Assembly: GCF_030811475.1 (NCBI RefSeq)
Contig: NZ_JAUSQV010000001.1
Location: 2,379,501-2,443,500 of the forward strand
DNA: 64,000 nt
Direction of reading: 5' to 3'
Origin: Nakamurella flavida
Lineage (GTDB): Bacteria > Actinomycetota > Actinomycetes > Mycobacteriales > Nakamurellaceae
The notes below the pieces were generated by a model, which saw nothing but the letters and a program-made list of their open reading frames with translations, was not told where the DNA came from and did not search any database. Below, piece by piece: positions 8,062 through 16,220 of the stretch. Position 1 is the first letter of the stretch. Every line of letters begins with the position of its first letter. The position numbers and the translations under genes are program-made.

Positions 8062-8988
8062 TCAGCGCCGCACCCGGGGGTCGATGAGGGCGTAGGCCAG
8101 GTCGACCAGGAGGTTCATCCCGACGATGAAGACGGCGGCGAACAGCACGGCGCCGGTGATCATCGGGATGTCCAGGCTGCCGATGGCGTCGAACGTCAGC
8201 TTGCCGACGCCGGGCAGCCCGAAGATGGACTCGATGACGACGACGCCACCGAGGAAGTAGCCGAGATCCAGGCCGAGCATGGTGATCAGCGGGGTCAGCA
8301 CGTTGCGCAGGCTGTGCCGCAGCACCACCGTCCGCTCCGGCATGCCCTTGGCCCGGGCCATCTGCACGTACGGGCTGGCCAGCACGTCGATCATCGACGC
8401 GCGGGTGAGCCGGGCGTACCAGGCGGCCCCGCCGATGCCGAGGGTGAGGGTCGGCAGGATCAGGTAGGTGATGTACGGCGGGCCCCACCCGGTGAGCGGG
8501 AACACCGACGTCTTGTAGGCCAGGGCGTAGAGCAGCAGCAGCCCGAGCCAGAACGGCGGCGCGGACAGCCCGATGAGCGAGACGAACGTGGTGATCCGGT
8601 CGAGCACGCTCTTCGGCCGGTACGCGGCGATGATCCCGGTGGGGACACCGAGGATCACCTCCCAGAACACGCCGCCGATCGCGAGCATGGCGCTGACCGG
8701 GAGGGCCTGCAGGATCTGCCCGGACACCGACTTGTTCTGCAACGCGAACGAGGTGCCGAGATCGCCGTGCAGCAGCCCGATCAGGTAGTTCCAGTACTGG
8801 GTGAGCACGGGCTGGTCCAGACCGAGCTGACGGTGGATGGATGCGACCGTCTCGGCCGAGGCATTGGGCCCGGCGATGAGCCGGGCCGGGTCGCCGGGGA
8901 CGACGTGGGTCATCAGGAAGGCCAGGGTGACCACACCGAACAGCACGATCAGGGTCTGTGGCAGCCGCCGGAACAGGTAGCGCAGCAT
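8062..8988 (-). CDS. ABC transporter permease, Opp/Dpp type (DppB-like)
   Basis: This 308-aa membrane protein opens with MLRYLFRRLPQTLIVLFGVV, the standard N-terminus of DppB/OppB permeases. It has about six membrane segments and the cytoplasmic EAA loop around YVQMARAKGMPERTVVLRHSLRN. Family members import di/oligopeptides, nickel, or some sugars. It follows the partner permease by three bases. No substrate-binding protein or ATPase gene is present next to the pair, so these components must be encoded elsewhere or shared. Confidence 0.93.
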   Translation of the reverse strand: MLRYLFRRLPQTLIVLFGVVTLAFLMTHVVPGDPARLIAGPNASAETVASIHRQLGLDQPVLTQYWNYLIGLLHGDLGTSFALQNKSVSGQILQALPVSAMLAIGGVFWEVILGVPTGIIAAYRPKSVLDRITTFVSLIGLSAPPFWLGLLLLYALAYKTSVFPLTGWGPPYITYLILPTLTLGIGGAAWYARLTRASMIDVLASPYVQMARAKGMPERTVVLRHSLRNVLTPLITMLGLDLGYFLGGVVVIESIFGLPGVGKLTFDAIGSLDIPMITGAVLFAAVFIVGMNLLVDLAYALIDPRVRR

Positions 8989-8991
8989 GGT

Positions 8992-9909
8992 CTACCGCCG
9001 TTCCTGGGAGTGGGGGTCCAGCAGGTCGCGCAACCAGTCGCCGGCCAGGTTGAACGCCAGCACGGTGAGGACCAGAGCGATGCCGGGGAAGAACAGCAGC
9101 CAGGGCGCGATCTGGAAGTACTGCCGGCCCTGGTCGATCATCTGGCCCCAGGACGGGTCCGGGATCGGCACGCCGATGCCCAGGAACGACAGCGACGCCT
9201 CGATGAGGATGGACGAGGCCACCCCGAGGGTGGCGTAGACGATGATCGCCGGCACCAGGTGCGGGAGGATGTGCCGGAACATGATCCGCAGGTGGGACAG
9301 CCCGAGAGTCCTGGCTGCGGTGATGAACTCGCGCTGGGTCAGGCTCAACACCAGCCCGCGGATGATCCGGGCCAGCGAGGTCCAGTAGATCACCGCGATG
9401 ACGATGATGACGTTGCGCGGGCTCGGCCCGGTGACCGAGATCAGCGCGATGCAGAACAGCAGGATCGGGAACGACATGATGATGTCGGTGATCCGCATGA
9501 GCACCGTCTCGACCCAGCCGCCCAGGTAGCCGGCGGCCATGCCCACCAGGACGCCGACCACGGTGGCCAGGCCGTTGGCCAGGATGCCGATGACCAGCGA
9601 CACCCGCGCCCCGTACAGCAGGCGGGACAGCACGTCCCGCCCGTTCGGGTCGGCGCCGAGCGGGAAGCCCGGGCCGGGGCCGACCGGCCCGCCGGTGATC
9701 TGCAGGCCGTCCACCGAGGTGGCCAGCGGGTCGTGCGGGGCGATGAGCGGGGCGAGCAGGGCGGCCAGGGCCAGCAGCACCAGCACGACCAGCGAGAGCA
9801 GGGCGGGGATGTCGTGCCGCAGGCTCCGCCAGGCACGGCGCCCGATGCCGGCGGTGGGCACGTCGCCACCGGAGTCGGGAATGGCACTGGGATCGACGGG
9901 CAGGGTCAT
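8992..9909 (-). CDS. ABC transporter permease, Opp/Dpp type (DppC-like)
   Basis: The 305-aa product has a soluble N-terminus, a first membrane helix (about 34-54: PALLSLVVLVLLALAALLAP), and the DppC-typical HPLGADPNGRDVLSR-like segment (here FPLGADPNGRDVLSRLLYG). Further helices follow, with an EAA loop TLGLSHLRIMFRHILPHL. It ends in TAG three bases before the DppB-like start. It is the first gene of the minus-strand operon that runs to the GntR regulator. The reversed order, C before B, differs from the usual dppBC arrangement. Confidence 0.93.
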   Translation of the reverse strand: MTLPVDPSAIPDSGGDVPTAGIGRRAWRSLRHDIPALLSLVVLVLLALAALLAPLIAPHDPLATSVDGLQITGGPVGPGPGFPLGADPNGRDVLSRLLYGARVSLVIGILANGLATVVGVLVGMAAGYLGGWVETVLMRITDIIMSFPILLFCIALISVTGPSPRNVIIVIAVIYWTSLARIIRGLVLSLTQREFITAARTLGLSHLRIMFRHILPHLVPAIIVYATLGVASSILIEASLSFLGIGVPIPDPSWGQMIDQGRQYFQIAPWLLFFPGIALVLTVLAFNLAGDWLRDLLDPHSQERR

Positions 9910-10015
9910 GCGGCACCTCCCGGGAGGGTGGGGGCCGGGACGGCGGGGACGGTGACGGATGTGCCCGGGGCCGGGCCGATGGTCGGAGCGGTGAGGTCGA
10001 CCGGTCCGGGGACCG

Positions 10016-10297
10016 GGAAGTGGCACGCCGCGGTGGCTCGTCCTGGAGTGGGACGAGCGGCCACCACAGACGCAGGCCGAAGCACCCGGCGTCGTGACCT
10101 GGACGGGCCTGTGGCTCCGCCGCCCCGACGCCGTCGTGCGCTTCGACCTCGCCGACCGGCCGTCCCGTTCGGGCACCGACCTGACCTGGATCCTGCTCGT
10201 CGAACCGCCCGAGCCGGACCCACCCCTGCTGGGTCACATGGGCAAACGGCTCAACCAGATCATCAACGCTCACCTGCGGTTCAGCTTCGGGCAGTGA
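10016..10297 (+). pseudogene. Headless fragment of a probable SRPBCC-type protein
   Basis: An open frame from the in-frame stop at 9992 to TGA at 10295 encodes GTPRWLVLEWDERPP, then VVTWTGLWLRRPDAVVRFDL and GTDLTWILLVEPPEPDPPLL, ending LRFSFGQ. This reads like the C-terminal half of a START/SRPBCC-like protein, with antiparallel strands and a final amphipathic helix. No start codon with a ribosome binding site precedes the conserved part; the first GTG/ATG-like codon is at 10094, inside the fold. I interpret it as the remnant of a gene whose 5' half was lost, perhaps when the adjacent operon was inserted. A small functional ORF from 10094 cannot be excluded. Confidence 0.5.
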
Positions 10298-10360
10298 GCA
10301 TCGACGGAGGGTCGGCGGCCCCCAGCGTCCGCACTGCACACCAGGGACCGCCTGCTGCGA

Positions 10361-11692
10361 TCAGGCCTCGCAGGCGACGCCGTCCTTGTCCCGGTCACTC
10401 TCGCTGTTGAGGTCGTACAACGCCTGCGACACGGTGAAGTTCAGGACACCGGGTACCGGTCTGTCGACAGCACCGGGTCGCCCCACCCCATGCGGGTGGT
10501 CGCGGTGCATCGCGTCGCAATTGGGGTAGTCGATGAGCGCGGGCGTCGTCGGGGGCGTCACCACCGGGGGCGGCGTGACCACCGGCGGCGGGGGCGTGAC
10601 CACCGGCGGCGGGGGCGTGACCACCGGCGGCGGGGCGATGGGCGTGCCGAAGGTGAGGCACCCGAGTTCGGGGTTGGGCGCCCGGTTGCCGATGTTGATG
10701 CCGTAGGCGCAGACCCGATGCTGACCCGACCCGGATCCGATGCCGGCCGCGGACACGGTGGCCTCGTAACCGGCTGCGGGGGCACCGAAGATCGCGGCCA
10801 CATCGGGCCGCACGCCCCCGGTGGACGTGGAACCGCCGAAGCGTCCGTCCACGTAGAAGTGGACGGCGAGCGGCGCCGCCAGATCGTCCGGGTCGGTCGC
10901 CCATCCGGCGACCCGCACGTTCGCCTCGTCGATCTGGACCGCCGCATCGAGGCTGCCGATCGCGGTCCGGTCGAGGCCGTAGGTGGCGCAACCCAGCTGG
11001 GAGTTCGGCGCCACCGTGCCGATGTTGATGCCGTAGGCGCAGACGGTGTGCCTCCCGGGGCCCTGGGCAGGCAGCGCCGTCAGGTACCCGGCAGCGGGGG
11101 CACCGAAGAGGGCGGCGATGTCCGCCCGCGGGCCGTCGGTGGCGGTCACGCCCGCGAATCGTCCGTCCACGTAGAAGTGGACGGCGAGCGGCGCGGCCGG
11201 ATCGTCCGGGTCGGTCGCCCATCCGGCGACGGTGGCACTCCCGTCCGGCTGCCCGACCGCCACGTCCAGGCTGCCGACCGGGGCACGGTCGACACCGTAT
11301 GTCAGGCAACCCACCTGGGCATTGGGGGCGGCAGGACCGGTGTTGATGCCGTACGCGCAGACGGTGTGCGGCCCCGGCCCCTGGGGCGGCAGCGTGACCC
11401 GGTAGCCCGCCTGCGTCGCCCCGACGACGGCGGCGACATCCGGACGCGCCTCGCTGCCGGTCCGGTACGGGTATCCCCGCACGCCGTCGACGTAGATGTG
11501 GACGCCGATGGACTCGCGCAGGGTGTCGGGGTCCGCGGTCCACCCCCGGACGGTCAGGCTGCCGTCGGCACCGAGCGAGACGAAATCCAGCGACCCGACG
11601 GGCGGGCCGGAGGGTGCGGCAGCCCATGCGGGCGACGCGGTGAGGGACAACAGGACGATCGGTAGGGCAGCGAGCATGGACCTGATGCGCAT
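10361..11692 (-). CDS. Secreted protein with three ~100-aa repeats and C-terminal Excalibur calcium-binding domain
   Basis: This 443-aa protein has a Sec signal peptide (residues 1-25, cut near PAWA-AAPSG). Three repeats follow at about 31-134, 138-237 and 241-345. Each opens with VGSLD/IGSLD, contains GWATDPDD..PLAVHFYVDGR and ends HTVCAYGINIG..APN..LGC.TYG, with two conserved cysteines likely forming a disulphide. A proline-rich linker of repeated PPPPVVT units leads to an Excalibur domain (YPNCDAMH ... DRDKDGVACE), a calcium-binding motif of cell-surface proteins. It is probably extracellular or wall-associated. It has no membrane anchor or sortase motif. Its function is unknown. Confidence 0.85.
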   Translation of the reverse strand: MRIRSMLAALPIVLLSLTASPAWAAAPSGPPVGSLDFVSLGADGSLTVRGWTADPDTLRESIGVHIYVDGVRGYPYRTGSEARPDVAAVVGATQAGYRVTLPPQGPGPHTVCAYGINTGPAAPNAQVGCLTYGVDRAPVGSLDVAVGQPDGSATVAGWATDPDDPAAPLAVHFYVDGRFAGVTATDGPRADIAALFGAPAAGYLTALPAQGPGRHTVCAYGINIGTVAPNSQLGCATYGLDRTAIGSLDAAVQIDEANVRVAGWATDPDDLAAPLAVHFYVDGRFGGSTSTGGVRPDVAAIFGAPAAGYEATVSAAGIGSGSGQHRVCAYGINIGNRAPNPELGCLTFGTPIAPPPVVTPPPPVVTPPPPVVTPPPVVTPPTTPALIDYPNCDAMHRDHPHGVGRPGAVDRPVPGVLNFTVSQALYDLNSESDRDKDGVACEA

Positions 11693-11878
11693 GGAACCCC
11701 CGGATGGTGACCGTCCGACATTCGGCGGTCCGCCGGCTCAACCTACGGTCACCCGATCGTGAATGTCACCCTCTGAATCTCGAAAACATTTCGCAATCCG
11801 TGATCAACAATGACTGAACGGGAAAAGGGCAGCTGGATCGAGGTCGCCGACGATCGACCGTCATTCCGCCCGCTCGTC

Positions 11879-12349
11879 TCACCCGTCCAGGTACCGCACC
11901 ACCCCGTCCGCCTGCGCCGCCAGCGCGGCGGTGATGCGTTCGGCGCCCCACCGACCGCCCGCAGCCGCGGCGTCGGCCGGGGCGAGCCAGCACAGTTCGG
12001 TGACCTCGTCGGGCGGGAACACCAGGGCGACGCCGACGGGGACCGGCGGTGTGTCGAAGATGAGCTGCAGCGTGGAGGGGAGAGCGGGGCGCACCGGGAT
12101 GTGTTGCACGGCCAGCAGTCTGGCGGCCGCACAGGTCAGCCCGGTCTCCTCCCGGACCTCCCGCACGGCGGCGACGGCCGGGGCCTCGTCGTTCTCGACC
12201 AGCCCGCCGGGCAGCACCAGGTGCTCGCGGTAGGCGGTCCGCACCATGAGGACGGCGCCGGCCGTGTCGCGGAGGAGCAGTGCCGCGGCGACGACATGGG
12301 TCGGGTACGCGAAGGCCACCGACCCAGTGGGCCCGACCGGGCGCGGCAC
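11879..12349 (-). CDS. Nudix hydrolase
   Basis: The 156-aa product contains a complete Nudix box, GGLVENDEAPAVAAVREVRE followed by ETGL, which binds the divalent metal needed to hydrolyse nucleoside diphosphate derivatives. The GTG at 12349 starts one base after the aztA stop (TGA-C-GTG), so the two genes are probably co-transcribed. Longer frames overlap aztA and are not credible. The substrate cannot be predicted from the box alone. The link with a zinc importer may be coincidental. Confidence 0.88.
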   Translation of the reverse strand: MPRPVGPTGSVAFAYPTHVVAAALLLRDTAGAVLMVRTAYREHLVLPGGLVENDEAPAVAAVREVREETGLTCAAARLLAVQHIPVRPALPSTLQLIFDTPPVPVGVALVFPPDEVTELCWLAPADAAAAGGRWGAERITAALAAQADGVVRYLDG

Positions 12350-12350
12350 G

Positions 12351-13031
12351 TCAAGACCGGACGCCGATCCCAGCGCCGGCGGTGGGCGGGACCGGCGCCG
12401 CCACCCGGCCGGCCTCGAGATGCAGGCGGTACCCGGCCCGTTCGACCGAGGCCGGGTCGTGGGTGATGTGGACGACGACGGTGCCGCGATCGGCCTCGGC
12501 GGCCAGGGCGTCCTCGATCCACGCACGGGCCGGGGCGTCGACACCGGCGGTCGGCTCGTCGAGCAGGAGCACCGGGGCCCGCTGGGCGAGCCCCTGGGCC
12601 ACCAGGACCCGCTGCCGCTGCCCCCCGGACAGTGCCCCGATCTGGCGTCCGGCCAGGTCGGTCACCCCCAGGCGCTCCATCGCATCAGCGACGATCGCGT
12701 GGTCCGCCGTGCACAGTCGCCCCCACCGGCCGCGGCGGTGCCAGCGACCCATGGCGACCGCGGCCCGGACGCTGAGCGGCAGGGGGCGGTCGGCCGACCA
12801 GGACTGCGGGACCAGGGCGACACCGCCGGGCGGTCGCACCACCTCCCCCTGGGCCGCCGGGTGCACGCCGGCGACCACCGCGACCAGCGCCGACTTGCCG
12901 GACCCGTTGCCTCCGGTCACCGCGGTCACCGCACCGGCGCGGAACACCGCGTCCACCCGGTCGACGGCGAGAACCCGTCCGTGTAAGGCACTCACACCGA
13001 TGACCCGCACGCTGTCCGTCACACCCGGCAT
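12351..13031 (-). CDS. aztA: Zinc/manganese ABC transporter ATP-binding protein (AztA-like)
   Basis: This 226-aa ABC ATPase has Walker A GGNGSGKSA (about residues 40-48), signature LSGGQRQR, Walker B VLLLDEPTAGVD and the H-loop HITHD. It resembles ATPases of the metal-importing ZnuC/AztA group. It diverges from the permease gene across only 23 bp, which contain a perfect 15-bp palindrome proposed as a Zur box. With AztB and AztC it would drive high-affinity zinc uptake. The first residues (MPGVTDSVRVIGV) leave room for a slightly later start. Confidence 0.88.
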   Translation of the reverse strand: MPGVTDSVRVIGVSALHGRVLAVDRVDAVFRAGAVTAVTGGNGSGKSALVAVVAGVHPAAQGEVVRPPGGVALVPQSWSADRPLPLSVRAAVAMGRWHRRGRWGRLCTADHAIVADAMERLGVTDLAGRQIGALSGGQRQRVLVAQGLAQRAPVLLLDEPTAGVDAPARAWIEDALAAEADRGTVVVHITHDPASVERAGYRLHLEAGRVAAPVPPTAGAGIGVRS

Positions 13032-13037
13032 CGTAAC

Positions 13038-13052
13038 GAACGATTATCGTTC
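13038..13052. promoter_or_regulatory. Candidate Zur box between aztA and aztB
   Basis: The 15-bp sequence GAACGATTATCGTTC is a perfect inverted repeat around a central T/A. It fills most of the 23-bp gap between the divergent start codons. Fur-family proteins bind palindromes of this shape. A Zur homologue is encoded at 57074. A repressor bound here would cover both promoters and probably both initiation sites, so both transcripts may be leaderless. Confidence 0.72.
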
Positions 13053-13054
13053 TC

Positions 13055-13948
13055 ATGTACGGTTCCCGGGTGTCCTGGCTCCTCGATCCGTTCTCCGCGT
13101 CGTTCATGCTGCACGCCCTCGTCGGCGGGCTGCTCGTCGCCGGCATCTGCGGCGTCGCCGGCACCTGGGTGGTGATCCGCGGGTCGGCCTTCCTGGGTGA
13201 GGCCCTGGCCCACGGCATGGTGCCCGGGGTCGCCCTGGCCGCCCTGCTCGGCTTCCCCAGCATCCTGGGGGCGGCGGTCAGTGCCGGCGCGATGGCCACC
13301 GGGGTCGGCCTGCTCACCCGCAACCGGCGGCTGTCCGACGACACCGCGATCGCCCTGCTGTTCGTCGGGATGCTCGCCCTCGGCGTCCTCATCGTCTCGC
13401 GGTCCCGTTCGTTCGCCACCGATCTGACCGCCGTCCTGTTCGGCGACGTCCTGGCCATCCGGGGCGGTGACCTGGTCCAACTGGCCGTGGCCGTCCTGCT
13501 CACGGTCGCGCTGGCCGCGGGCTTCCACCGGTCGTTCGTGGCGCTGGCCTTCGACCCGGCCAAGGCCGCGACGCTGGGGCTCCGGCCCCACGTCGGCCGC
13601 ATAGCGGTGACCGTCCTGGTGACCCTGGCCGTGGTCAGTTCGTACCAGGCGGTCGGCAGCCTGCTCGTCGTCGGCCTGCTGGTGGGACCGGCCGCGGCAG
13701 CCCGGCCGTGGACCTCCGGCATCGCCGCCTCGATGGCCGTGGCCGCGGGCATCGGCGCCGTCGCCGTCGTCGCCGGACTGCTGCTCTCCTGGCACGCCGG
13801 CACCGCCGCCGGGGCATCGATCGCGGTGCTGGCCGTCGCGTCCTACCCGCTGTCCGTCCTGCTCCGCGCGGCCCGGCGGACCCGCCCCGTCACGGCGGCA
13901 CCGGCCGTCCCACCGGCCGCCGACAGCACACCGCTGCTCCGCCGCTGA
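13055..13948 (+). CDS. aztB: Zinc ABC transporter permease (AztB-like)
   Basis: The 297-aa product is a hydrophobic metal ABC-3 permease of the ZnuB/AztB type. It has about eight membrane helices, and the family motif GSAFLGEALAHGMVPGVALA lies near residues 44-63. The ATG at 13055 has no ribosome binding site; the GTG at 13070 (VSWLLDPF) is an alternative start. It is first in a plus-strand run with the aztD-like gene, aztC and aztD, and faces aztA across a Zur-like palindrome. Confidence 0.9.
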   Translation: MYGSRVSWLLDPFSASFMLHALVGGLLVAGICGVAGTWVVIRGSAFLGEALAHGMVPGVALAALLGFPSILGAAVSAGAMATGVGLLTRNRRLSDDTAIALLFVGMLALGVLIVSRSRSFATDLTAVLFGDVLAIRGGDLVQLAVAVLLTVALAAGFHRSFVALAFDPAKAATLGLRPHVGRIAVTVLVTLAVVSSYQAVGSLLVVGLLVGPAAAARPWTSGIAASMAVAAGIGAVAVVAGLLLSWHAGTAAGASIAVLAVASYPLSVLLRAARRTRPVTAAPAVPPAADSTPLLRR

Positions 13949-13991
13949 CCACCCCGGCCGACTCCCGTCACCCGAGAAAAGGATCCTCTCC

Positions 13992-15281
13992 GTGCCCGTC
14001 CGTCTGTCCCGTCCACGGTGGGCCGCCGGTGTTCTCGCCGCCGGCCTGACCCTGACCGCCTGCGCCCCCGGCGAGCCCATCCGCGCCACCCCGGCCGTAA
14101 CGTCCGCCACCGAACCAGGCCCGGGCACTCCGGGGGCGGACGAGTCCACCGGCGACACCTACGGCTGGGTGGAGGGGGCCGTCGAGATGACCGAGCCGCC
14201 ACTCCGTCTCGCCGTCGTCGCCCCCGACGGCACCACCACCGGCATCGACCTGCTCACCGGCGACCCGGTCGACCTGCCCGACCTGCCCGCTCCCACCACC
14301 GTGAGCACCGACGGCCGCTACCTGTTCGCCACCTCGGCGTCCGGGCTCACCGTGCTGGACGGCGGCGCCTGGACCGTTCCGCACGGCGACCACTCCCACT
14401 ACTACCTCGCCGAACCCCGGCTGGTCGGCGAGATCGACGGCGCCGGTGCGACCGCCACCACCTCACGGGTCGCGGTGACCGACCCAGCGGGCGGCACGGC
14501 CACGGTGCTCGACGGGACCGCGCTCGGCACCGGCACCGTCGTCCCCGTCGCCGAGGTCACCGATGTCCCGGCCGACGGGCTCCTGGTCCCCCTGGGCGAC
14601 CACCTCGTGCAGACCGTCGCCGGGGGGCCCGACACCGCTCCGGACACCGTCCGGGTCCTGGACGGCGCCGGCGCTCCCGTGGCCGGGGCCGAGATCGCCT
14701 GCCCCGCAGCGGCGGGCACCATCACCAGCCGCGTGGGCGTGGTCGTCGGCTGCGCGGACGGCGCGGTCCTCGCGGTCGCGGACACCGAGGGCGGCGGGCC
14801 CGTCTCCCTGGAGCACATCGCGTACCCCACTGCGGTCTCCGCGGCGGAGCGGGCCACCGTGTTCCGGGCCCGCAAGGATCGTCCGGTGGTCGCGGCGGTC
14901 GCCGGTGACCGTGGCGCCTGGATCCTGGACACCCGCGAACGGACCTGGTCGCTCCTGGAGACCGACGAGCCCCTCGTCGCGGTGACCGCGGTGGACGACC
15001 GGGACCATGCCGTCGTCGCCGTCGACCGGAGCGGCCGCATCCTGGTGCTCGACGCCGAGACCGGCGCCACCACCGCGACGACCGACCCGCTGCTGGCCGC
15101 CAGCCTGGCGGACCCGGCGCTGGCCACCGCCGTCACCCTCGAGGTGGACGCCGCGCGGGCCTACGTCAACGACCCGGCCGGCCGCCGGCTGCTGGAGATC
15201 GACCACGGGGACGGGGGCCGCATCTCCCGTGAGTTCCCGACCCCGGCGGTGCCGATGTTCTTCGCGGAGCTGGGTCGATGA
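13992..15281 (+). CDS. AztD-like zinc chaperone lipoprotein (first, divergent copy)
   Basis: This 429-aa protein has a lipoprotein signal peptide with lipobox LTAC (Cys24), followed by a low-complexity linker and a beta-propeller-like chain of short strands (VVAPDGTTTGIDLLTGDPVD, DRSGRILVLDAETG). An HGDHSHYY motif (His131, His134, His136) is a plausible zinc site. It parallels the second AztD-like protein at 16233 but lacks that protein's PGHVVRH segment. AztD proteins hand zinc to the binding protein AztC in Paracoccus. Its stop overlaps the aztC start by four bases (ATGA), supporting a direct partnership. Confidence 0.78.
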   Translation: MPVRLSRPRWAAGVLAAGLTLTACAPGEPIRATPAVTSATEPGPGTPGADESTGDTYGWVEGAVEMTEPPLRLAVVAPDGTTTGIDLLTGDPVDLPDLPAPTTVSTDGRYLFATSASGLTVLDGGAWTVPHGDHSHYYLAEPRLVGEIDGAGATATTSRVAVTDPAGGTATVLDGTALGTGTVVPVAEVTDVPADGLLVPLGDHLVQTVAGGPDTAPDTVRVLDGAGAPVAGAEIACPAAAGTITSRVGVVVGCADGAVLAVADTEGGGPVSLEHIAYPTAVSAAERATVFRARKDRPVVAAVAGDRGAWILDTRERTWSLLETDEPLVAVTAVDDRDHAVVAVDRSGRILVLDAETGATTATTDPLLAASLADPALATAVTLEVDAARAYVNDPAGRRLLEIDHGDGGRISREFPTPAVPMFFAELGR

Positions 15282-16207
15282 GGGCCCGCCACCGGCTCCT
15301 GCCGGCGCTCCTGACCGCCACCCTGCTGCTCGGCGGGTGTTCGGGAGACGCATCCGCCCCGGACCGCCCGCTGATCGCGGTGAGCACCAACATCCTGGGC
15401 GACGTGGTGCGGGAGGTCATCGGCGCCCAGGCCGACGTGCTCGTGCTCATGCCCCCCGGATCGGACCCGCACTCCTTCGAGATCTCCGCCCAGGAAGCGG
15501 CCCGGCTGCGGGGGGCCGATCTGCTGGTGTCCAACGGGCTCGGCCTGGAGGAGGGCGTCCAGCATCACCTGGACGCGGCCGCGGCCGACGGCGTGCCCCG
15601 GTTCGTGGCCGGCGACCACGTCGAGACGGTGGCCTACACCGACGACGAGATGTCCGGCCCCGACCCGCATCTGTGGACCGATCCCCGGCGGATGCTGCAG
15701 GTCCTCGACGCCCTGGAACCGGCCCTGGCCGCCCTCGACGCCGTGGACGGACCCGCCCTGCACGCTTCCGCCGAAACCTACCGGCAAGAGCTGCGCGACC
15801 TGGACGCGCACCTCGCGGAGCTGTTCGCCACCATCCCGGCGAGCCGGCGCGCCCTGGTCACCAACCACAACGTCTTCGGGTACCTGGCCCAACGCTACGA
15901 CTTCACCGTGGTGGGAACGGTTCTCCCCGGGGGGACCACCCTGGCCGCACCGAGTGCCAGCGATTTCGATGACCTGATCCAGGACATGGCGACCGCCAGT
16001 GTCGACGTCGTCTTCGCGGACGTGGCCCAACCGGAGCGCCTCATGCGGGTCCTCGCCGACGAGGCCGACGTCCAGGTCGAGGTGGTACCCCTGTTCACCG
16101 AATCCCTCAGTGCAGCAACGGGTACTGGAGAAGACAGCGGGGCGGCCACCTACCTCGAGATGATGCGCAGCAACGCGGACCGCATCACCGCTGCGCTTGC
16201 TTCCTGA
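15278..16207 (+). CDS. aztC: Zinc ABC transporter substrate-binding lipoprotein (AztC/ZnuA type)
   Basis: This 309-aa cluster A-I binding protein has lipobox LLGGC (Cys21). Expected metal ligands are His65 (PGSDPHSFE), His131 (GPDPHLWTD), His197 (VTNHNVFGY) and an Asp in VVFADVAQPE. The loop between the first two histidines is acidic and short, without the His-rich stretch of ZnuA, as in AztC. It captures zinc outside the membrane for AztB/AztA. It is translationally coupled to the upstream AztD-like gene, and its stop codon lies within a second Zur-like palindrome. Confidence 0.92.
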   Translation: MRARHRLLPALLTATLLLGGCSGDASAPDRPLIAVSTNILGDVVREVIGAQADVLVLMPPGSDPHSFEISAQEAARLRGADLLVSNGLGLEEGVQHHLDAAAADGVPRFVAGDHVETVAYTDDEMSGPDPHLWTDPRRMLQVLDALEPALAALDAVDGPALHASAETYRQELRDLDAHLAELFATIPASRRALVTNHNVFGYLAQRYDFTVVGTVLPGGTTLAAPSASDFDDLIQDMATASVDVVFADVAQPERLMRVLADEADVQVEVVPLFTESLSAATGTGEDSGAATYLEMMRSNADRITAALAS

Positions 16208-16220
16208 GAATGCTTCTCGA
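16205..16220 (+). promoter_or_regulatory. Candidate Zur box and leaderless promoter before second aztD
   Basis: TGAGAATGCTTCTCGA is a palindrome with one end mismatch, of the form TGAGAA-N3-TTCTCr. It overlaps the aztC stop codon. It is followed at once by TAAGCT (16221-16226), a plausible -10 element that lies six bases before the ATG at 16233. This spacing is typical of leaderless actinobacterial promoters. The half-site matches the palindrome upstream of rpmG (56467). Confidence 0.6.

Noticed and set aside
1442-9909. RiPP biosynthetic cluster because of TldD/TldE
   Set aside because: No precursor peptide, cyclodehydratase, radical SAM or lanthipeptide enzyme was seen. The permease and oxidoreductase content fits uptake and catabolism better.
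7774-10410. Very long open frame on the plus strand opposite the permease and oxidoreductase genes
   Set aside because: It is a GC-driven antisense shadow: low-complexity, rich in Gly, Asp, Gln, His and Arg, with no recognisable domain, opposite genes with clear motifs.
10556-10636. Short direct DNA repeats resembling a CRISPR-like array
   Set aside because: They encode the PPPPVVT proline linker of the secreted Excalibur protein in frame. There are no unique spacers or cas genes.
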